A DNA stretch of 64,000 bases from CAVYUC01 sp963783085 (GCA_963783085.1 CAWAMJ010000018.1:1-64000); one strand, 5' to 3'. Shown: positions 24,208 to 34,132, counted from the stretch's first letter. Notes: generated by a model from the letters alone, not told the origin. Numbers and translations: made by a program.

Positions 24208-26664
24208 ATGCTGATGAGATTGATTCAATATGTGGTGGTTTTTCTGATTTTATTGCCGTTTTCGGATGTTGTTGTTGCGCAGCAACTGAAAGAAAATGAA
24301 ATTGTGGTTATCGGTGGCGAAAAATATATTTTGCACCAGGTACGCACCGGAGAAACCGTTTATTCTATAACCCAAAAATTCAATATCGACAATTCAACGT
24401 TAATCGAAAATAATCCGGAAATTGCCGACGGGCTGAATATTGGTAAGATTTTAAAAATCCCTTACCGGGAAAATGCAAATCTGAACGAAATACCTGTATA
24501 TCAAAAAGGCGATCCCGATCATTTTGAATATCACACCATTCATTCACGAACCGAAACCCCTTATTTTATTGCAAAAAAATATGGTATAACCGTGGAAGAG
24601 ATTTATGCTTACAACCCGGAAATCACGAAGTTTAAAAAAGGCACGAAACTGAGGATTCCAAGGTGGAATAAACCGACTGCGGGAAAAGTGGCGCAGGAAA
24701 TACAACCGGAACAACCACAAATTCAGAATGATAAGAAAGAAAAAACAGAAACAAACGAAAAAAAAGACGAACTTGTTACACATGAAGTGCAGCCTGGCGA
24801 AACGCTTTTTTCTATTTCGCGAAAATATGGAATTGCCGAAAGTGAAATACTGTTTCTGAACCCGGGAGCCAGAAAATTAACAGTGGGAAGCACCATTTAT
24901 CTTCCGGCTGAAAAAGTAACTGAAGTTCAACGCGATGAACCAACTGCAAAAGCCGAACCACCGGGCAATTATTTTGAACATATCATTGAATCGGGGGAAA
25001 CGTTGTGGGCAATTTCCCGAAAGTTCAACGTATCGGAAGAAGAATTAAAAAATATCAATCCTGTGTTGCGAACAGCATTCCCCGCAGGTGTTGTAATAAA
25101 AATTCCGGTTCAGGAGGAATCGGCTGTTGAGGCAAAACCCGTGAACGAAGATGCGTTTATAAAACACACTGTCAGAAAAGGTGAAACATTATACAGCCTG
25201 GCTTCAAAATACAATTTGAACATACCTGAAATTGAAGAATACAATCCCGTCCTTCGCACACGAAATTTAATTGCCGGCGAAACATTGCTTATACCCAAAA
25301 AACCGGACAAAGAAATCGCAGATTTCATGCAAAACAAAGAAGTTGATTCTTTGATGGTTCCGCCTGATTATTTTAAAGTGGAAGTGCCGATGGTTATTCC
25401 TGAAAATTGTGAACCGGGACAAAACCAGTGGGCGAAAAACGATTACTACGACGTGGCACTGTTCATTCCGTTGTTTTTGGAAGCTAACGATACGCTAAAC
25501 AAAAAGCCACGCGAGCCGGAATTTAATACCGATTCACTGCTGCTGGCAGGAGTTGTTTCAGAGAATGACACACTGGTTGAAAAAGACGAACCGGAAGATA
25601 TGTTTTTCGGATTTTACCGGAACACGCAGAATTACCTTCAATTTTATGAAGGAGTGTTGCTCGCGGTTGATTCCATGCAAAATGCCGGTATGCACGTTAG
25701 GCTGCATGTATTCGACACACAACAAAATCGCGATTCTGTGCAGAAGTTTATTTACGCTGATGATTTTCTGGAGACAGATTTAATCATCGGACCGGTTTTT
25801 CAGGAAGTTCAAGGGGATGTTGCCGATATAGCAGCTAAAAATAACATTCCCATGATTTCGCCCCTTTCTGCAGAAAGCATTGAGACTGTGGACAATTCGC
25901 ATTACTACCAGGTGAATCCCAATCGGGAATATCTTGCTGTTGAAACGGCTAATTTGGTGGCTGGCGAATATTTCAACAGTAATTTCATCGTCTTTAAAAC
26001 AAACGATTATGAAGGAACTCCGGAAGGCAGGGTGGTTAACCTGATTCAGGAAAAACTCTACAATTCCGGTTTCATGGGAAAAGCGAACGGCGCCGATTTC
26101 AGGATTTACGATTTCGAGCACGAGGGTCCGTTCGGGTTGAGGAGAATTTTATCGCATGACAAGGAAAATGTGATCTATATTCCTTCGTCGGTGGTAGGTG
26201 AGTTGAGCGTGGCTGTTTCAAACATAAACAACCTGGCTGATGAATATTCCATTACACTAATCGGTTCGAACCGCTTTCAGCAGTACGAAAGTATTGAACT
26301 GGAACAATTTCATAACTTAAAACTCAAGTTCGTAGCACCATACTGGGTAGATTACAATGATCCGGCAACAGTTGCTTTTTTCAAAAAGTTCAAGGATAAT
26401 TTTTATACTGAACCAAATAATTTTGGGATGCAGGGTTATGATGTAGCATTTTATTTTTTAAATGCATTGTTTAACTATGGCCGCGATTTTAACAACTGTT
26501 TGCCATACCTGCAGGCCGATTTGATTCAGGGAAATTACCAATTTGAAAAAATTTCGCCTTTTGGCGGGTATATGAATATAGGAGTTTCGGTGGTTTCCTA
26601 TCAACGGAATTTCGATGTTGTCCGGGAAAGGGTGATTGGACAATATAAATTTGCACAAAAATAA
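24208..26664 (+). CDS. Five-LysM protein with type-1 periplasmic-binding domain
   Basis: An 818-residue exported protein (ATG at 24208, possibly 24214; the frame is open to a TTG at 24178). After a signal peptide (LIQYVVVFLILLPFSDVVVA) come five LysM modules, the clearest beginning with HEVQPGETLFSISRKYGI, HIIESGETLWAISRKFNV and HTVRKGETLYSLASKYNL. LysM binds peptidoglycan. From about residue 400 to the end is a fold like amino-acid ABC substrate-binding proteins (PBP type 1, e.g. LIIGPVFQEVQGDVADIAA). This combination is conserved in Bacteroidota and its role is unknown; a wall-bound sensor or an assembly factor is plausible. Confidence 0.88.
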   Translation: MLMRLIQYVVVFLILLPFSDVVVAQQLKENEIVVIGGEKYILHQVRTGETVYSITQKFNIDNSTLIENNPEIADGLNIGKILKIPYRENANLNEIPVYQKGDPDHFEYHTIHSRTETPYFIAKKYGITVEEIYAYNPEITKFKKGTKLRIPRWNKPTAGKVAQEIQPEQPQIQNDKKEKTETNEKKDELVTHEVQPGETLFSISRKYGIAESEILFLNPGARKLTVGSTIYLPAEKVTEVQRDEPTAKAEPPGNYFEHIIESGETLWAISRKFNVSEEELKNINPVLRTAFPAGVVIKIPVQEESAVEAKPVNEDAFIKHTVRKGETLYSLASKYNLNIPEIEEYNPVLRTRNLIAGETLLIPKKPDKEIADFMQNKEVDSLMVPPDYFKVEVPMVIPENCEPGQNQWAKNDYYDVALFIPLFLEANDTLNKKPREPEFNTDSLLLAGVVSENDTLVEKDEPEDMFFGFYRNTQNYLQFYEGVLLAVDSMQNAGMHVRLHVFDTQQNRDSVQKFIYADDFLETDLIIGPVFQEVQGDVADIAAKNNIPMISPLSAESIETVDNSHYYQVNPNREYLAVETANLVAGEYFNSNFIVFKTNDYEGTPEGRVVNLIQEKLYNSGFMGKANGADFRIYDFEHEGPFGLRRILSHDKENVIYIPSSVVGELSVAVSNINNLADEYSITLIGSNRFQQYESIELEQFHNLKLKFVAPYWVDYNDPATVAFFKKFKDNFYTEPNNFGMQGYDVAFYFLNALFNYGRDFNNCLPYLQADLIQGNYQFEKISPFGGYMNIGVSVVSYQRNFDVVRERVIGQYKFAQK

Positions 26665-26713
26665 AAGGCAGCGTGCCTGTTCAGGAATAAGTGGCCGTTT
26701 AAACCGGCACGTC

Positions 26714-26762
26714 GAGCGAAGCCAAAACATCTTTTTGCCAAACGATTTCGTCGGCTTCGCTC
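26714..26762. repeat. REP-like 10-bp inverted repeat
   Basis: GAGCGAAGCC (26714-26723) and GGCTTCGCTC (26753-26762) form a perfect stem in the gap between the convergent LysM and rocD genes. The sequence type (GTCGAGCGAAGCC ... GGCTTCGCTCAAAATGACG) looks like a dispersed intergenic repeat rather than a terminator. Confidence 0.55.
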
Positions 26763-26803
26763 AAAATGACGGTAAAAAAATTTTGAAACCAGTGACTTTT
26801 CGG

Positions 26804-28027
26804 CTATGTCCCCATTTCTTTAAAAGTTTTCATGATGATTCCAACGGCTTCCTGCAATTGATTTTCAGTAATAACAAGCGGTGGTGTAAAGCGAATAATA
26901 TTCTCATGTGTGGGTTTCGCAAGTAGTCCGTTTTCTTTCATCGCCAGGCAAACATCCCACGCAGTTTTTCCCTGCACAGGCCTAATCGACACAGCATTCA
27001 GCAATCCTTTTCCACGAACGTCTTCAATCATTTCCGATCGGATATTTCGAATTTCTTCTCTGAAAATCTTACCCAGGCGCAGCGCATTTTCGGCGAGTTT
27101 TTCTTCCTGAAGCACATCGAGTGCAACCATGGCTACTTTTGCAGCCACAGGATTTCCTCCGTAAGTGCTGCCATGTTCTCCCGGTTTTATAGTCAGCATA
27201 ATTTCATCGTCGGCCAAAACACACGAAACCGGATAAACCCCACCGGAAACTGCTTTTCCAAGGATTAAAATATCGGGCCGAACATTTTCGTAGTCGCATG
27301 CGAGCATTTTTCCTGTTCTTCCGAGACCGGTCTGTACTTCATCTGCTACAAACAATACGTTGTATTTTTTGCATAATTCAGCCGCTTTTTTCAAGTATCC
27401 GTCTTCAGGAACATACACACCGGCTTCAGCCTGAATTGGTTCCACCAGAAATCCTGCCACATTCGAATCTTTTAATTCCTGATCGAGCCGTTCCAAATCG
27501 TTGTATGGAATATTCACAAACCCGGGCGTGTAAGGGCCGTAATCGTTGTACGCATCCGGATCGGACGACATGGAAATGATGGTGATGGTCCGCCCGTGAA
27601 AGTTTCCGTTGCAAACCACAATTTTCGCTTGTTTATCGGGAATGCCTTTTATTTTATACCCCCATTTCCGGATAAGTTTCAAAGCTGTTTCATCGGCTTC
27701 GGCGCCGGAATTCATTGGTAGCATTCGGCTGTAACCAAAAAGCCGGGTCATGTATTCTTCCCATTCACCTAAAACATTGTTGTAAAAAGCTCGCGATGTT
27801 AACGCCAGTGTCGATGCTTGCTCAGAAAGTGCCTTTATAATTCTGGGATGACAATGACCTTGATTCACAGCAGAATAGGCAGCAAGAAAATCGAAGTATT
27901 TCTTTCCTTCCACATCCCAGACAAAAACACCTTTACCTTTTGCCAAAACCACCGGCAGCGGATGATAATTGTGTGCGCCAAATTTATCCTCGCGGGCGAT
28001 GTAGTCATTCGAAGTTAATGTTGACAT
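26804..28027 (-). CDS. rocD: Ornithine--oxo-acid transaminase
   Basis: A 407-residue class III PLP-dependent aminotransferase that converts ornithine and 2-oxoglutarate to glutamate semialdehyde and glutamate. The N-terminus (YIAREDKFGAHNYHPLPVVL) is characteristic of ornithine aminotransferase. The PLP lysine is in LILGKAVSGGVYPVS, after DEVQTGLGRTGKMLA. Length is normal for bacterial RocD. It is transcribed alone; no arginine-catabolic partner is nearby. Confidence 0.95.
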   Translation of the reverse strand: MSTLTSNDYIAREDKFGAHNYHPLPVVLAKGKGVFVWDVEGKKYFDFLAAYSAVNQGHCHPRIIKALSEQASTLALTSRAFYNNVLGEWEEYMTRLFGYSRMLPMNSGAEADETALKLIRKWGYKIKGIPDKQAKIVVCNGNFHGRTITIISMSSDPDAYNDYGPYTPGFVNIPYNDLERLDQELKDSNVAGFLVEPIQAEAGVYVPEDGYLKKAAELCKKYNVLFVADEVQTGLGRTGKMLACDYENVRPDILILGKAVSGGVYPVSCVLADDEIMLTIKPGEHGSTYGGNPVAAKVAMVALDVLQEEKLAENALRLGKIFREEIRNIRSEMIEDVRGKGLLNAVSIRPVQGKTAWDVCLAMKENGLLAKPTHENIIRFTPPLVITENQLQEAVGIIMKTFKEMGT

Positions 28028-28134
28028 ATTTGAATAGTTTTTAAAAATTTGGATGCAGAATTACAATTTTCGGCAGGAATTACAAAATAAGTTTCGGTGT
28101 TAAAAAACAGCCGGAATAAAATAAATTACGACCC

Positions 28135-30192
28135 TTATTTTAAAAAACGGATAATCAGCGCCTCGGCCAACAAAAAGAAAAGGGCAATCAAAATGCTCCA
28201 TTTCCAAAGTTGCTTTCCTTTCTGAATTTCTTCGAAAATATCGGAAAAACTGGTAGCAGCAGCATTTTCGATGACTGATACATTCTTCAGGTTAGCGGTT
28301 TTGTCTTCCAGTTCGGCAACATTGAAATAGCGCAAATCCGACTCCTGCCGGTTGTAGTTGAATGCCAGCGCCGAAATAACTTCATTGTTGGTTTCAATCA
28401 GAAAATGCCCGTCATTTTCAATTTGGTTGCTCAGGCCAATCCGCAGTCCCTGATCGGTAACATTTAATTCAGGAATGAATATATCTCCGGTGGCAACATT
28501 CTCTACCTCAACCTGATTGCTCAGATCAAGGCTTTCTCTTCGGCGAATTAAAACCGAATGATCTTCACCAACAGTATATGAAATTCGTTGTTTGGGCAAA
28601 CTTTGCAGTACTATGTTGTAAAGGGTTGGAACAAACAGGATGTCGCGTGCAAACGCTTCATTTTTTTCTGCCAGCGGAAATGAAAAAACCCAAACATATC
28701 CGTTTCCGAACGTGTGGTATGACAATGCTTTGTCGCCGTTTTGAAACCACAACAAATTAGTTTCAGCGCTTCTGGTGGTTTCTTCAAATTTAAAATGGCC
28801 TTTAATTTTTGGGAGCGCCGGATTTTCTTCCCTTTTTTTGAATACGTTGGCATAAAAACGGTTGTCGTAATCCACTCCTGAAATTTCGAGTGTTGTGGTA
28901 TCGGTTCCGGTAATCCGGTTAGCATTGAATTCCGAAAGAAAATTGTTAATCATTTGCGGATTGTTTTCAGCTCCCGGAAAAAGGACCACTGAAGTTCCGC
29001 TTTCCACAATTTTCGACAGTTCGTTTAAAAACCCACTGGTAAAGTTATCAGGATTAATCAAAAAAATTGCGTTGTATTCGGCCAGTTTGCTCATCTGCAG
29101 ACTCTGAACGCTCATCTCGTCGAGTTGAATATAGTCGTCATTTTCAAATAAGGCCGAAATATATTCCAGTCCTTCACTGCTTTGCCTGCTGCTGTTGAAA
29201 ATGGCAAGCGCTTTCAGTTTTGGCTCCACAAAATAGCTGATATACCAGTTGTTGTCTTGTGTAAACGGATAATCTGTAATTTCAATTTTACCCAGTTGAA
29301 TTCCCGGCGATACATTGGTATATTTCAGATTGGCAACAATCTGACCTTGAGCTGAAACTGAAAAATTAGTAATTGATTTTAACGAATCATTGAGGTAAAG
29401 TTTTAAGGGAAGGTTTTGAAAATCCTCGTTTGAAATATTTTTAATTCTGACGAAAATATTTTCTTCCAGATTTAAGCGATGTGCCGGAACTTCCACCCAA
29501 CATGAATCAATATAAAGATTTGTGACTTTGTTAGGTTTAAGCGGCAGCAAAAAATTGTAGATATCTGATTCTGTGAAGTTGTCGATGTCGGCAATATTTC
29601 GCTGAAAATCAGAGATAAAATACATAATTCCATCGCTTTTTTCACCGGGGCCATGAATTTGTTGGGCAAAACGGTTGTGCATCATCGACAAAGGCGCCAC
29701 TGCCGGTGAAGATTGTATTTCGGTCACCTGCCGGATGAATTGTTCTTTGTTGAAGGTGTGCTGGTGGGTTGGGTCCAAATCGTTGGTGAACAACCTGAAT
29801 TTGGTTCCGGGAGGATAAGTTTGCCCGATTTCCACAGCTTTGTTCCGCGCCAGTTCCAGCAACTGCCCTTGTTCCGACAACGCATTCATACTAAATGAAT
29901 TATCAACATAAACCGCCACAGTTTGCTGCACGCTTGCATTAACATTATTTTCTGCCGGAATATAAGGTTGTGCAAATGCAAAAACCAGGAAAACAATGGC
30001 TAAAATCCGGGTTAACAAAATGAGCAGTTGTTTCAAGCGCGATTTTTTTCTCGATTCTTTTTTGATGTTCTTTAAAAAACCGACATGGCTGAAATAAATG
30101 GTTTTATACCTCCGGAAGTTAAACAGGTGGATAATAACAGGAATGGCAACTGCCAGCAATGCAAATAAAAATGTCGGATATAGAAATTTCAT
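28135..30192 (-). CDS. BatA-domain / VWA membrane protein
   Basis: A 685-residue membrane protein beginning with the BatA (aerotolerance regulator N-terminal) domain: FLYPTFLFALLAVAIPVIIH, then HLFNFRRYKTIYFSHVGFLK and a second membrane helix at about 55-78. A VWA-like domain follows with VYVDNSFSMN as a MIDAS-type start. The middle is beta-rich, and a last membrane helix lies at the C-terminus (WSILIALFFLLAEALIIRFL). This long form is common in Bacteroidota and is usually separate from the batABCDE operon. It is 13 bp downstream of the isoaspartyl peptidase gene, so the two are probably cotranscribed. Role unknown. Confidence 0.88.
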   Translation of the reverse strand: MKFLYPTFLFALLAVAIPVIIHLFNFRRYKTIYFSHVGFLKNIKKESRKKSRLKQLLILLTRILAIVFLVFAFAQPYIPAENNVNASVQQTVAVYVDNSFSMNALSEQGQLLELARNKAVEIGQTYPPGTKFRLFTNDLDPTHQHTFNKEQFIRQVTEIQSSPAVAPLSMMHNRFAQQIHGPGEKSDGIMYFISDFQRNIADIDNFTESDIYNFLLPLKPNKVTNLYIDSCWVEVPAHRLNLEENIFVRIKNISNEDFQNLPLKLYLNDSLKSITNFSVSAQGQIVANLKYTNVSPGIQLGKIEITDYPFTQDNNWYISYFVEPKLKALAIFNSSRQSSEGLEYISALFENDDYIQLDEMSVQSLQMSKLAEYNAIFLINPDNFTSGFLNELSKIVESGTSVVLFPGAENNPQMINNFLSEFNANRITGTDTTTLEISGVDYDNRFYANVFKKREENPALPKIKGHFKFEETTRSAETNLLWFQNGDKALSYHTFGNGYVWVFSFPLAEKNEAFARDILFVPTLYNIVLQSLPKQRISYTVGEDHSVLIRRRESLDLSNQVEVENVATGDIFIPELNVTDQGLRIGLSNQIENDGHFLIETNNEVISALAFNYNRQESDLRYFNVAELEDKTANLKNVSVIENAAATSFSDIFEEIQKGKQLWKWSILIALFFLLAEALIIRFLK

Positions 30193-30205
30193 TCCTGAAC
30201 TTCAA

Positions 30206-31183
30206 TTATTCGTTTTTAAATATGGCGATTTTCTTTTCGCCGCCCGATTTGATGAAACCGCGAAACATGCCGCCGGTATTAAATTCCATGGCAATATTCC
30301 CTTCGCCGTCAACAGCAATAACACCCCCTGTTCCGCCAAGTTCAGTCAGTTTTCTTATTTCTTCGCGGCAGGCTTCGTCAACCGGCATTTTCTTATATTC
30401 CATAAGCGCCGAAACATCTCGCGCAAAACCAAGCCGGATGTAATATTCGCCATGCCCGGTGCACGAAATTGCGCAGGTTTTATTATCGGCGTAAGTTCCG
30501 GCGCCAATGATTGGCGAGTCGCCGATTCGCCCGTATTTTTTGTTGGTCATTCCACCGGTTGAAGTACCCGCACAAAGGTTCCCTTCCTGGTCGAGCACCA
30601 CGCAACCAACTGTTCCGATGTTGTCTTTTTCATTTCGCCTGCGTTCATTTTTTTGAAGGCGTTTTAACGATTCGTACCTTTCTTTCGTGTGGAAATATCT
30701 GTTGCCAACCATTTCCAAACCTTGTCTGCGGGCAAATTCAGAAGCGCCTTTCCCGGTCAGCAGAACATGTTCCGAATTTTCCATCACTTCGCGGGCCGCC
30801 ATGATCGGATTTTTAACAGTACACACACCGGCAACTGCACCAGCATTCAAATCTTTGCCATTCATTATCGAGGCATCGAGTTCGTTTTTTCCTTCAGCGG
30901 TAAACACTGCGCCTTTTCCGGCGTTAAACAGCGGTGAGTTTTCCAGGATTTTGATAACTTCCACCACAACATCGCTTGCACCGGCGCCATTGCTTAGCAT
31001 TTTATCCCCAACATTTAAAGCTTCTTCAAGTTTATACCTGTATTCATTCGCACGCTCTTCACTTAAAGCGGAAGGTTCTATTACTCCGGCGCCGCCATGA
31101 ATTACAATTACATATTTCGGCTTTCCGAACACTGAACCCGAAAAAATAAACAGAAGGAACAAAAAACAAAATATTCGTTTCAT
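30206..31183 (-). CDS. Isoaspartyl peptidase / L-asparaginase, exported
   Basis: A 325-residue Ntn-hydrolase of the type III asparaginase family, which is made as a precursor and self-cleaves before a catalytic Thr. That Thr is in DNIGTVGCVVLD. The hallmark N-terminus VIHGGAGVIEPS and NPIMAAREVMENSEHVLLTG are present. A signal peptide (IFCFLFLLFIFSGSVFG) predicts export to the periplasm, where it would hydrolyse beta-aspartyl dipeptides. It starts an apparent two-gene unit with the BatA-like gene. Confidence 0.93.
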   Translation of the reverse strand: MKRIFCFLFLLFIFSGSVFGKPKYVIVIHGGAGVIEPSALSEERANEYRYKLEEALNVGDKMLSNGAGASDVVVEVIKILENSPLFNAGKGAVFTAEGKNELDASIMNGKDLNAGAVAGVCTVKNPIMAAREVMENSEHVLLTGKGASEFARRQGLEMVGNRYFHTKERYESLKRLQKNERRRNEKDNIGTVGCVVLDQEGNLCAGTSTGGMTNKKYGRIGDSPIIGAGTYADNKTCAISCTGHGEYYIRLGFARDVSALMEYKKMPVDEACREEIRKLTELGGTGGVIAVDGEGNIAMEFNTGGMFRGFIKSGGEKKIAIFKNE

Positions 31184-31401
31184 CCGGTTTCCAAATTTCT
31201 GATTACAAAAATGGAATATTTATATTAAACGGACGGGATTAATTGAAATATCTTTTTTTCCTGCCAAAGTCAACGAACGCAGGAGCATGTATAGTTGTAA
31301 TAAATATTTTGTTTAGAATTTTCATTAACAACTTTAAACAAAGCCTTATTCATTGTGTTATTTTCACAGAAACTTTTGAATAAAATAAATTTTACTCCGT
31401 A

Positions 31402-32280
31402 ATGAAAAATGCTGATTATTCGATTAAAGACCTGGAAACCTTATCACGCATTAAAGCCCACACCATTCGCATTTGGGAAAAAAGATATAATCTGTTGCAT
31501 CCGGAACGCACCGAAACCAACATCCGGCACTACAGCGACAACGATTTGCGCAAAATTTTAAATGTTTCGCTACTGGTAAGAAACGGTTATAAAATTTCGA
31601 AAGTTTCGCGTATGAGCGATGAAGAATTAAAAGAAACAGTTTTAACAGTAAATGAAAAAAAAACATCGCAAAATGATTACATCGACCAGCTTTTGCTGCA
31701 CATGGCCAACTTCGACAACATCAGCTTTAAAAAGTTGGTTGAAAAAGTGATTTCCGAAATCGGTTTCGAAGACGCTGTCATGAATGTTTTATTCGAATTT
31801 TTATTAACGGTGGGTAATTTTTGGCAGGTCGGTTCAGTTTTTCCGGCGCAGGAACATTTTGCATCAAATGTTATCAGGCACAAAATTATTGCTAAAATCG
31901 ACCAACTCGAAGCAGTTCAAACAGCCAATAAAAACATCTTGTTTTTTCTTCCTGAACATGAATTGCACGAACTGAGCCTGCTGTATTACTCTTATTTGGC
32001 TGCAAAAGCCGGATACGGAATCATTTACCTTGGCCAGTTTGTTCCGTTTGAAGATTTGGTGAAACTGCATGGTAAACTAAAAATTGATTTCGTATTTACT
32101 GCATTTATTAATTCAATTAAAAAGGAGGACCTCGAAAATTATTTATCGGAATTGAGGGAACTGTTTTCAGGAATAAAAATTTTTGTTACCGGCTGGCAGT
32201 TTCGCCTGCATGAGCCAAAATTACCCCGAAATGTAAAAATAATTAAAGACCAAAAAGATTTTCGGCAGTACTTCGATTAA
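31402..32280 (+). CDS. CarH/LitR-like MerR regulator with B12-binding domain
   Basis: A 292-residue regulator with a MerR helix-turn-helix (1-70, YSIKDLETLSRIKAHTIRIW), a helical bundle and a Rossmann-like cobalamin-binding domain. The W-x9-EH motif of B12 photoreceptors is present (Trp141, Glu151-His152 in FWQVGSVFPAQEHF), and His189 in PEHELHELSLL matches the position of the lower axial ligand. The residue after the Trp, which is a His in the light adduct of the Thermus protein as I recall, is Gln here. It may therefore sense B12 and/or light. It is divergent from asparaginase and converges on ggt; no carotenoid or photolyase gene is nearby. Confidence 0.85.
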   Translation: MKNADYSIKDLETLSRIKAHTIRIWEKRYNLLHPERTETNIRHYSDNDLRKILNVSLLVRNGYKISKVSRMSDEELKETVLTVNEKKTSQNDYIDQLLLHMANFDNISFKKLVEKVISEIGFEDAVMNVLFEFLLTVGNFWQVGSVFPAQEHFASNVIRHKIIAKIDQLEAVQTANKNILFFLPEHELHELSLLYYSYLAAKAGYGIIYLGQFVPFEDLVKLHGKLKIDFVFTAFINSIKKEDLENYLSELRELFSGIKIFVTGWQFRLHEPKLPRNVKIIKDQKDFRQYFD

Positions 32281-32281
32281 A

Positions 32282-33631
32282 TCAGAAACCTGCAGCCTGT
32301 CCGTCTTTTCGTGATTCAGATGCTCCGTAGTAAACCTTGTTTTTGCTGTCCCACATAATGGCCTGGTAACCACCATACAATCCGTTCACGTAACCAATTC
32401 TATGCCCTTTTTCCAGTAATGCGCGAATAGTCTGGTAAGAAAATCCTGATTCCAGCGAAACTTCACCGCCATCGGTCATTTCCTCCCCGGTTGGCTGACT
32501 GGAACCGGAATGCATAATTCGCGGAGCATCGCCGGCTTCCTGCAGGTTCATTCCAAAATCGATAAGGTTACAGATAATCTGCACGTGACCCTGGGGCTGC
32601 ATGGCGCCGCCCATCAAACCAAAACTGATGTATGGGTTTCCATCTTTGGTTATAAATGCGGGAATAATAGTATGAAACGGTCTTTTGTGCGGCTCGTAAA
32701 CATTCATGTGCCCTTCTTTTAAGGCAAATAATTGCCCGCGATCCTGTAAAATAAATCCGAGTTTTCCGGGGGTCATTCCCGATCCCAAACCTAAATAGTT
32801 GCTTTGGATTAACGAAACCATGTTTCCTTCAGCATCGGCGGTGGTAAGATAAATAGTATTTCCTTTTTCGAGCTCTCCAGCCGGATAATCACGTGCTGCG
32901 CGGCCCAAATTGATAAGTTCCGCTCGTTTTTCACCATATTCTTTCGAGATAAGTCCTTTAACTGGCAAATCGTTGAAATCGGGATCGGAATAATATTTTG
33001 CACGGTCTTCAAATGCCAGTTTCTTTGCTTCAATAAACAAATGCATGTACTCCGGCGAACCAAAACCCATGTTTGCTATGTCGAAATTTTCCAGGATGTT
33101 CAGCATTTGAAGTACTGCCGTTCCCTGTCCGTTTGGCGGCAATTCCCAAACATCGTATCCGCGGTAGTTGGTCGAAATCGGTTCCACCCACTCCGAGGTA
33201 TGCTCTTCAAAATCTTTCATACTGAGAAATCCGCCTTGTTCACGAACATAATCCACAATTTTTTCAGCGATTTCACCTTTGTAAAAAACATCGCGGCCTT
33301 TTTGGGCAATCTGTTTTAAGGTTTCCGCCAGGTAAGGATTTTTAAAAACTTCGCCTTTTTCAGGAGCTTTTCCGCCAGGCATAAAAATCTCCTTAAATCC
33401 CGGAAATTCTTTCAACGCCCTTGCATTTCCCTGCCACGCAGCAGCTATTACCTCCGTCAGCGGAAAACCGTTTTCAGCATAAAAAATCGCTGGCGCCAAA
33501 ATGGTTTCCCATATCCAATTTACCAAACTTTCCGTGCAGTTCGAACCAGCCGTCCACACAACCGGGCACCGAAACCGGGAGCGGCCCCAGCGCCGGGATT
33601 TGTTCATATCCGTGTTCCTTAAAATAGGCAA
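32282..33631 (-). CDS. ggt: Gamma-glutamyltransferase, 3' part of a frameshifted gene
   Basis: This frame contains most of a gamma-glutamyltransferase: true homology starts at WETILAPAIFYAENGFPLTE, with the first 40 codons being out-of-frame read-through. The autocleavage Thr is in GNTIYLTTADAEGNMVS, and the substrate-binding segment LGLGSGMTPG and the end GASESRKDGQAAGF are typical. The 5' part lies at 33474-33974. Removing one G from the GGG run on the minus strand (plus positions 33508-33510) joins KLDM to ETILAPA and restores a normal enzyme of about 560 residues. It would hydrolyse or transfer gamma-glutamyl groups of glutathione in the periplasm. Confidence 0.88.
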   Translation of the reverse strand: MPILRNTDMNKSRRWGRSRFRCPVVWTAGSNCTESLVNWIWETILAPAIFYAENGFPLTEVIAAAWQGNARALKEFPGFKEIFMPGGKAPEKGEVFKNPYLAETLKQIAQKGRDVFYKGEIAEKIVDYVREQGGFLSMKDFEEHTSEWVEPISTNYRGYDVWELPPNGQGTAVLQMLNILENFDIANMGFGSPEYMHLFIEAKKLAFEDRAKYYSDPDFNDLPVKGLISKEYGEKRAELINLGRAARDYPAGELEKGNTIYLTTADAEGNMVSLIQSNYLGLGSGMTPGKLGFILQDRGQLFALKEGHMNVYEPHKRPFHTIIPAFITKDGNPYISFGLMGGAMQPQGHVQIICNLIDFGMNLQEAGDAPRIMHSGSSQPTGEEMTDGGEVSLESGFSYQTIRALLEKGHRIGYVNGLYGGYQAIMWDSKNKVYYGASESRKDGQAAGF

Positions 33632-33974
33632 GGGTTAAATCGTAAGGCGACCGGCCACTTGCATTTAGCCCGTATAACTTTTTTGTTTTTGCATCCCAAA
33701 CAATAGCGAACAAATCGCCGCCAATCCCGTTTCCCGTAGGTTCTACCAAACCAAGAACTGCATTGGCAGCAATGGCAGCATCAATGGCATTGCCTCCGTT
33801 TTTCAGAATTTCGATAGCCGCCTGTGTTGCCAGCGGCTGACTTGTGCAGGCCATTCCATGTTGTGCAATAACTTCGCTGCGGGTAGCAAAAGTTAAACCG
33901 ATAACACGATCTTGTGCAACAATCGGGAACGCTAAAACAGCAAAAAAAATGGTGAAAAGAATGTATTGCTTCAT
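33474..33974 (-). CDS. ggt: Gamma-glutamyltransferase, 5' part of a frameshifted gene
   Basis: Codes for the N-terminal 150 residues of the enzyme: a signal peptide (QYILFTIFFAVLAFPIVAQ), then the conserved start HGMACTSQPLATQAAIEILKN... with GGNAIDAAIAANAVLGLVEP and GNGIGGDLFAIVWD. It runs out of frame at KLDM, in a GGG run, and then ends in about 11 aberrant residues. The rest is encoded at 32282-33510. Confidence 0.88.
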   Translation of the reverse strand: MKQYILFTIFFAVLAFPIVAQDRVIGLTFATRSEVIAQHGMACTSQPLATQAAIEILKNGGNAIDAAIAANAVLGLVEPTGNGIGGDLFAIVWDAKTKKLYGLNASGRSPYDLTLAYFKEHGYEQIPALGPLPVSVPGCVDGWFELHGKFGKLDMGNHFGASDFLC

Positions 33975-34132
33975 TTTATTTTAAGGTTGTAGTTAGTACT
34001 ATATCGTCCAAATTTCATAAAATTTTGGCAATTCATTGTCACTTTTTTAAAATCTGTTCAAATACTTTAAAAAGATTTTCCATACTGTCGATTTAAAAAA
34101 GAATCATTTATCTTCGGAAAAATTTCAAAATT

